A stretch of DNA of 55,893 nucleotides. Origin: a virus. This document shows, one piece after another, positions 52,934 to 55,893 of this stretch. Both the position numbers and the translations under genes were made by a program. Every line of letters starts with the position of its first letter. Within the stretch, counting starts at the first letter, position 1. The notes beneath the pieces were generated by a model. That model worked only from the letters and a program-made list of their open reading frames with translations, did no database searches and was not told where the DNA came from. The DNA lies in IMG/VR virus record IMGVR_UViG_3300022562_000664, positions 1 to 55,893 of that record; one strand, given 5' to 3'.

Positions 52934-55893
52934 AATTGTAATATCGGCAACGGCCAATGATGCCATTGGTACGTTTCGCCGCATGGAGGGCAGGCTTCAC
53001 CGCCTAGGTCGCCGCGTTCATGAGACCTCACTGCACTTTCGTCGCCTTGATCGAATTTGGTCGATCATTGCTTTATTTTCTGGTGTAGCACTCCTTAGAA
53101 AATTTGTTGAAATGGGCGCTGAGATGCAGCGCCTTCAGTTCCAGATTGCTGCTCTGACGCAAGATTTTGAAGGCGTCCCAGCGGTAATGGACCGCTTAGT
53201 TGCAACTACATCTAAGGTTCCATTTACTCTTAATACTATGGCTCAGGCGTTTGTTCGCCTGAAGGCTTCTGGTATTGATCCAATAACAGATGATCAAGGC
53301 AATGGTCCACTAAGGGCCATGGCCGATGCCCTTGCCGCATTTGGTGGCGGTGATGAGTTATTCAAGCGAATGACTATCGCCATCCAGCAAATGGCTGGTA
53401 AGGGCGTTATCTCGATGGAAGAATTAAGGCAGCAACTTGGTGAAGCTGTTCCAACGGCCATGCGTGTTATGGCCGAGCAAATGCGCATATCTGTTGCTCA
53501 ATTAATTCTTGATGTTAGTCGTGGTAGAGTTGAGTTTGAAGAAGGTTTTGATGCACTAATTAAGGGATTTGACGAAAAATTCCACGGGCTTGGTGAGGTG
53601 ATGAAAAACACCTTTACCGGGCAGCTCCAACAGACTGTAACTGAATTCCAAGTTTTATCTGAAGCACTTTTTGTTAAGTCTGGCGCTTTTGATCAGGTTG
53701 CTGCCGGCCTTGGCATAATGAATGCTGAAATCCGAAAGTTTTCAAAATTTCTTCAAAGTGATGCTGGGCAAGAGGCTATTAATAAGTTTTGGGATGGTAT
53801 TAGAAAGATTGCTGTATTTGCTGCCCAGGCATCTACACCATTAATTGATCTTATTGGAATAATCAAAGACCTTGTTGGGGCAATTTCTGCTGCCACTAGT
53901 TCCCTCCCAGCTGAGGTCGTTGGGGGTGGGCTTATTGGGTTTATCTTATTTGGTGGCAGAAAAGGTGCAGCGGCTGGCGCCTTATTTGGTGCTTTTAGTG
54001 ATGAAATTCGTGGCGTTATTCAAATTATAACAGGTCTTGTTCAAACATTATTTGGTTTTCTTAGTGCTTTAGGCCTTGAGGATGTTGCTGCTGGCGGCCT
54101 TATCGGGTTCTTTATATTTGGTCGAAAAGGTGGATTAATCACTGCAGCAATTTTGTATGCTGATGAGGTATTTACTTCAATTAATAAGATTGTAACAATT
54201 GTTATAGCAATTTTCTTAGGTTTGTGGGCAAGCATAAAGGCACAGGCTAATGAATTTTGGTCTGATCCTACTTCACTGTTTGATGAAGAGAGATTACTTA
54301 AGGTTGGCCGAGAAGCTGGTTGGAAAACAGTAAAAGCATATATTGAAGGTGCCAAGGCTGCTGGTGATTATGATACAGGCATCTTAGGTGAGATTTTTGA
54401 TGTTGAAGGTGGCAGTGAATTTGGCAATGAGGCAGCTAAGGCCACTGATGATTTCTTCAAATCAATGGCGGAATTGGCAAAGAAAGTTGCGGCCGCTCGT
54501 GCAGAAATATTAGCAGCCCAACAGCCACTAGAGGATATTGGTGGCCCAAGTCCAACTGATCTTGCTCAAATTCAGAAACTCGGAACATATCTTGAGCGCC
54601 TAGAGAAACAGGCTGCTGGAGCAGGCACGCAAATTGGTAATCTGCGTGCAGAAATTGCACAAAAACTTGGTGGTGTAGATAAAATTATCGGCAATCTGAA
54701 TAAACAGATTGATAAATTACCAGAAGGCGACAGCAAAATTGCTGGCCTTAAGGCGTCAATTGATACTCTTACTGCTACCAAGGGACAAATTGCTGCACTT
54801 GGCGAAACAATTATTGCTAACATTTCTGCTGAACAATTTGAGAAAACAGAGCAGCAAGTTGCTCGCCTTAGTGAGACATTTGATGAATTCTTAGTTGGAA
54901 CAACAGAAGGGTTTACTGCTCAAGAGTTAGCCATACAAAAAGTTGAGGCCCGGTTCGCTGGCTATCAATTACGCATCCAGCAGCTTACAAAAGCTGTTAT
55001 GGATAATATTGACGCAGATCATGGACAAGCTGCTGCATTAGCACTTCTGACCGATCTTCAGAATAAGATGAACGCGGCCAGAGAGAATGCTATTAAGCTC
55101 ACAAGAGAGCAAGCAGAAGCAACTAGAATGAAAACTGAGGCAGACATTGCCGAGCGCATTGTCGCCACTGATCTTGTAGTCACAGGATATGAATTAAGCA
55201 ATTCATTTGATGAAGTGGCACTTGCTGGGCTTCGTGCTCGTGAGCAATTAAACAATACATTCAAGAATATTGCAGATCAGATTCAGAGAATACAGGAACA
55301 ACAACAAGCAGGCATCATATCAGAAGTATATGCTCAAGCATCTATTGAAAGGCTCCAAGAGCTACAGACTAGGCTTGGTGAACTTGCTGACAAGTTTGTA
55401 GAAGTCGCAGAGTTCAATGCAAGTGCTTGGGGCAAATTGATGAATAATATTTACCAGAGCATGGAAGATTTTCTTGCTAACAGCATTCACGCTTTGGTGA
55501 CAGGGACCAAGACATTCAAAGAAGTCTTGCTAGATTTTTATGATGAAATCACACGAGCAGTTATCCGATACCTGGCCCATCAAGCTCTTGTGGGGGTATT
55601 TGGAGGCCAAGGGGGATTTGGCCTAGGTAGTTTCCTTTTGCCATTTGGAGGAAGCGGACTGTTAGGCGGGCTGTTAGGGTTCGCTCACGGCGGTTCCTTT
55701 ATGGTAGGGGGGAAGGGCGGCGTGGATAATAATGTACTATCGCTAAACGGTTCACCTGTCGCTAAAGTATCTCAAGGGGAAACTGTAAGTGTAACTCCAC
55801 AAGGTGATCCTAGTTTTGGCGATCTATTCAACATCACTATCCAGGCCATTGATGCGCTATCTGTGAGAGACCTGTTTATGAAAGAAGGTAGTT
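52905..55893 (+). CDS. Tape measure protein, N-terminal part (gene continues across the junction)
   Basis: The reading frame is open from GTG 52905 to the end of the window (996 codons) and continues in bases 1-430; the full product is about 1011 residues. Residues 40-230 form a tape measure domain (RLQFQIAALTQDFEGVP, ISMEELRQQLGEAVPTAMRV, GFDEKFHGLGEVMKNTF). Membrane-like Gly-rich segments lie at about residues 335-460 (GGGLIGFILFGGRKG, GGLIGFFIFGRKGG, TIVIAIFLGLWASI). A long coiled coil follows (about 520-830), then the Gly-rich end. Its length corresponds to a tail of about 150 nm using the usual 1.5 Angstrom per residue. The start overlaps the frameshifted chaperone by 29 bases. Confidence 0.9.
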   Translation, partial: MPPVPTTDVRIVISATANDAIGTFRRMEGRLHRLGRRVHETSLHFRRLDRIWSIIALFSGVALLRKFVEMGAEMQRLQFQIAALTQDFEGVPAVMDRLVATTSKVPFTLNTMAQAFVRLKASGIDPITDDQGNGPLRAMADALAAFGGGDELFKRMTIAIQQMAGKGVISMEELRQQLGEAVPTAMRVMAEQMRISVAQLILDVSRGRVEFEEGFDALIKGFDEKFHGLGEVMKNTFTGQLQQTVTEFQVLSEALFVKSGAFDQVAAGLGIMNAEIRKFSKFLQSDAGQEAINKFWDGIRKIAVFAAQASTPLIDLIGIIKDLVGAISAATSSLPAEVVGGGLIGFILFGGRKGAAAGALFGAFSDEIRGVIQIITGLVQTLFGFLSALGLEDVAAGGLIGFFIFGRKGGLITAAILYADEVFTSINKIVTIVIAIFLGLWASIKAQANEFWSDPTSLFDEERLLKVGREAGWKTVKAYIEGAKAAGDYDTGILGEIFDVEGGSEFGNEAAKATDDFFKSMAELAKKVAAARAEILAAQQPLEDIGGPSPTDLAQIQKLGTYLERLEKQAAGAGTQIGNLRAEIAQKLGGVDKIIGNLNKQIDKLPEGDSKIAGLKASIDTLTATKGQIAALGETIIANISAEQFEKTEQQVARLSETFDEFLVGTTEGFTAQELAIQKVEARFAGYQLRIQQLTKAVMDNIDADHGQAAALALLTDLQNKMNAARENAIKLTREQAEATRMKTEADIAERIVATDLVVTGYELSNSFDEVALAGLRAREQLNNTFKNIADQIQRIQEQQQAGIISEVYAQASIERLQELQTRLGELADKFVEVAEFNASAWGKLMNNIYQSMEDFLANSIHALVTGTKTFKEVLLDFYDEITRAVIRYLAHQALVGVFGGQGGFGLGSFLLPFGGSGLLGGLLGFAHGGSFMVGGKGGVDNNVLSLNGSPVAKVSQGETVSVTPQGDPSFGDLFNITIQAIDALSVRDLFMKEGS
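55511..55893. repeat. Right copy of the terminal overlap (matches 1-383)
   Basis: Aligned to 1-383 without gaps. Relative to the left copy it differs at 55520, 55583, 55602, 55603, 55630, 55638, 55697, 55709 and 55754. The last 139 bases are identical. The unit length of the circular map is 55510 bases. Confidence 0.92.

Overview
The window is an essentially complete genome of a tailed double-stranded DNA phage, opened inside its tape measure gene. Bases 1-383 repeat as 55511-55893 (9 mismatches counted by eye), so the map is circular or circularly permuted with a unit of about 55.5 kb. A tape measure protein, a tail tube protein, a tail assembly chaperone with a -1 frameshift signal and a host-specificity protein indicate a siphovirus. 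A lipobox outer spanin, an inner spanin and a GH108 muramidase indicate a Gram-negative host. The DUF2460 / DUF2163 / NlpC-P60 / gp15-like tail tip order, typical of gene transfer agents and phages of Alphaproteobacteria, makes an alphaproteobacterial host likely (inference). No integrase or recognisable lysogeny module was seen.

Layout. 52.2-55.9 kb and 0-10.5 kb: tail tube, frameshifted chaperone, tape measure, tail tip and receptor-binding proteins. 10.5-12.3 kb: lysis cassette (membrane proteins, spanin pair, endolysin). 12.5-28.9 kb: replication and nucleotide metabolism, transcribed rightward from a sigma70-like promoter: SNF2 helicase, candidate ssDNA-binding protein, AEP-type primase, UvrD-like helicase, FAD-fold protein, ThyX, DEDDh exonuclease, C-family DNA polymerase, PD-(D/E)XK nuclease, HAD phosphatase and a DUF2786 protein, ending at a strong terminator. 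28.9-29.3 kb: a reverse-strand HNH endonuclease with its own promoter and apparently no leader. 29.4-33.4 kb: a train of about eighteen very small overlapping genes. 33.1-35.7 kb: an accessory or regulatory region with GTTAC-rich non-coding DNA, micro- and minisatellites, two small reverse-strand genes and an anomalous forward cassette. 35.7-52.2 kb: packaging and head genes with a Mu-like flavour (TerS, TerL, DUF935 portal, gpI-like protease/scaffold, decoration protein, capsid, neck proteins), interleaved with a 20-residue-repeat surface protein, a beta-propeller-like protein, a radical SAM enzyme, a winged-helix protein and a three-domain glycosyltransferase-methyltransferase-glycosyltransferase.

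The most unusual signal is at 34378-35036. This 659-base stretch contains a full transcription unit (promoter, RBS, 153-codon gene, perfect terminator), and the dinucleotides TG and CA are virtually absent on both strands: I find one TG, in the start codon, and one CA. Almost every pyrimidine-purine step is CG or TA. Most of it lies between two 14-bp direct repeats, and the right repeat ends exactly where TG reappears. It looks like a mobile cassette under a DNA-level composition constraint that I do not recognise from any described system.
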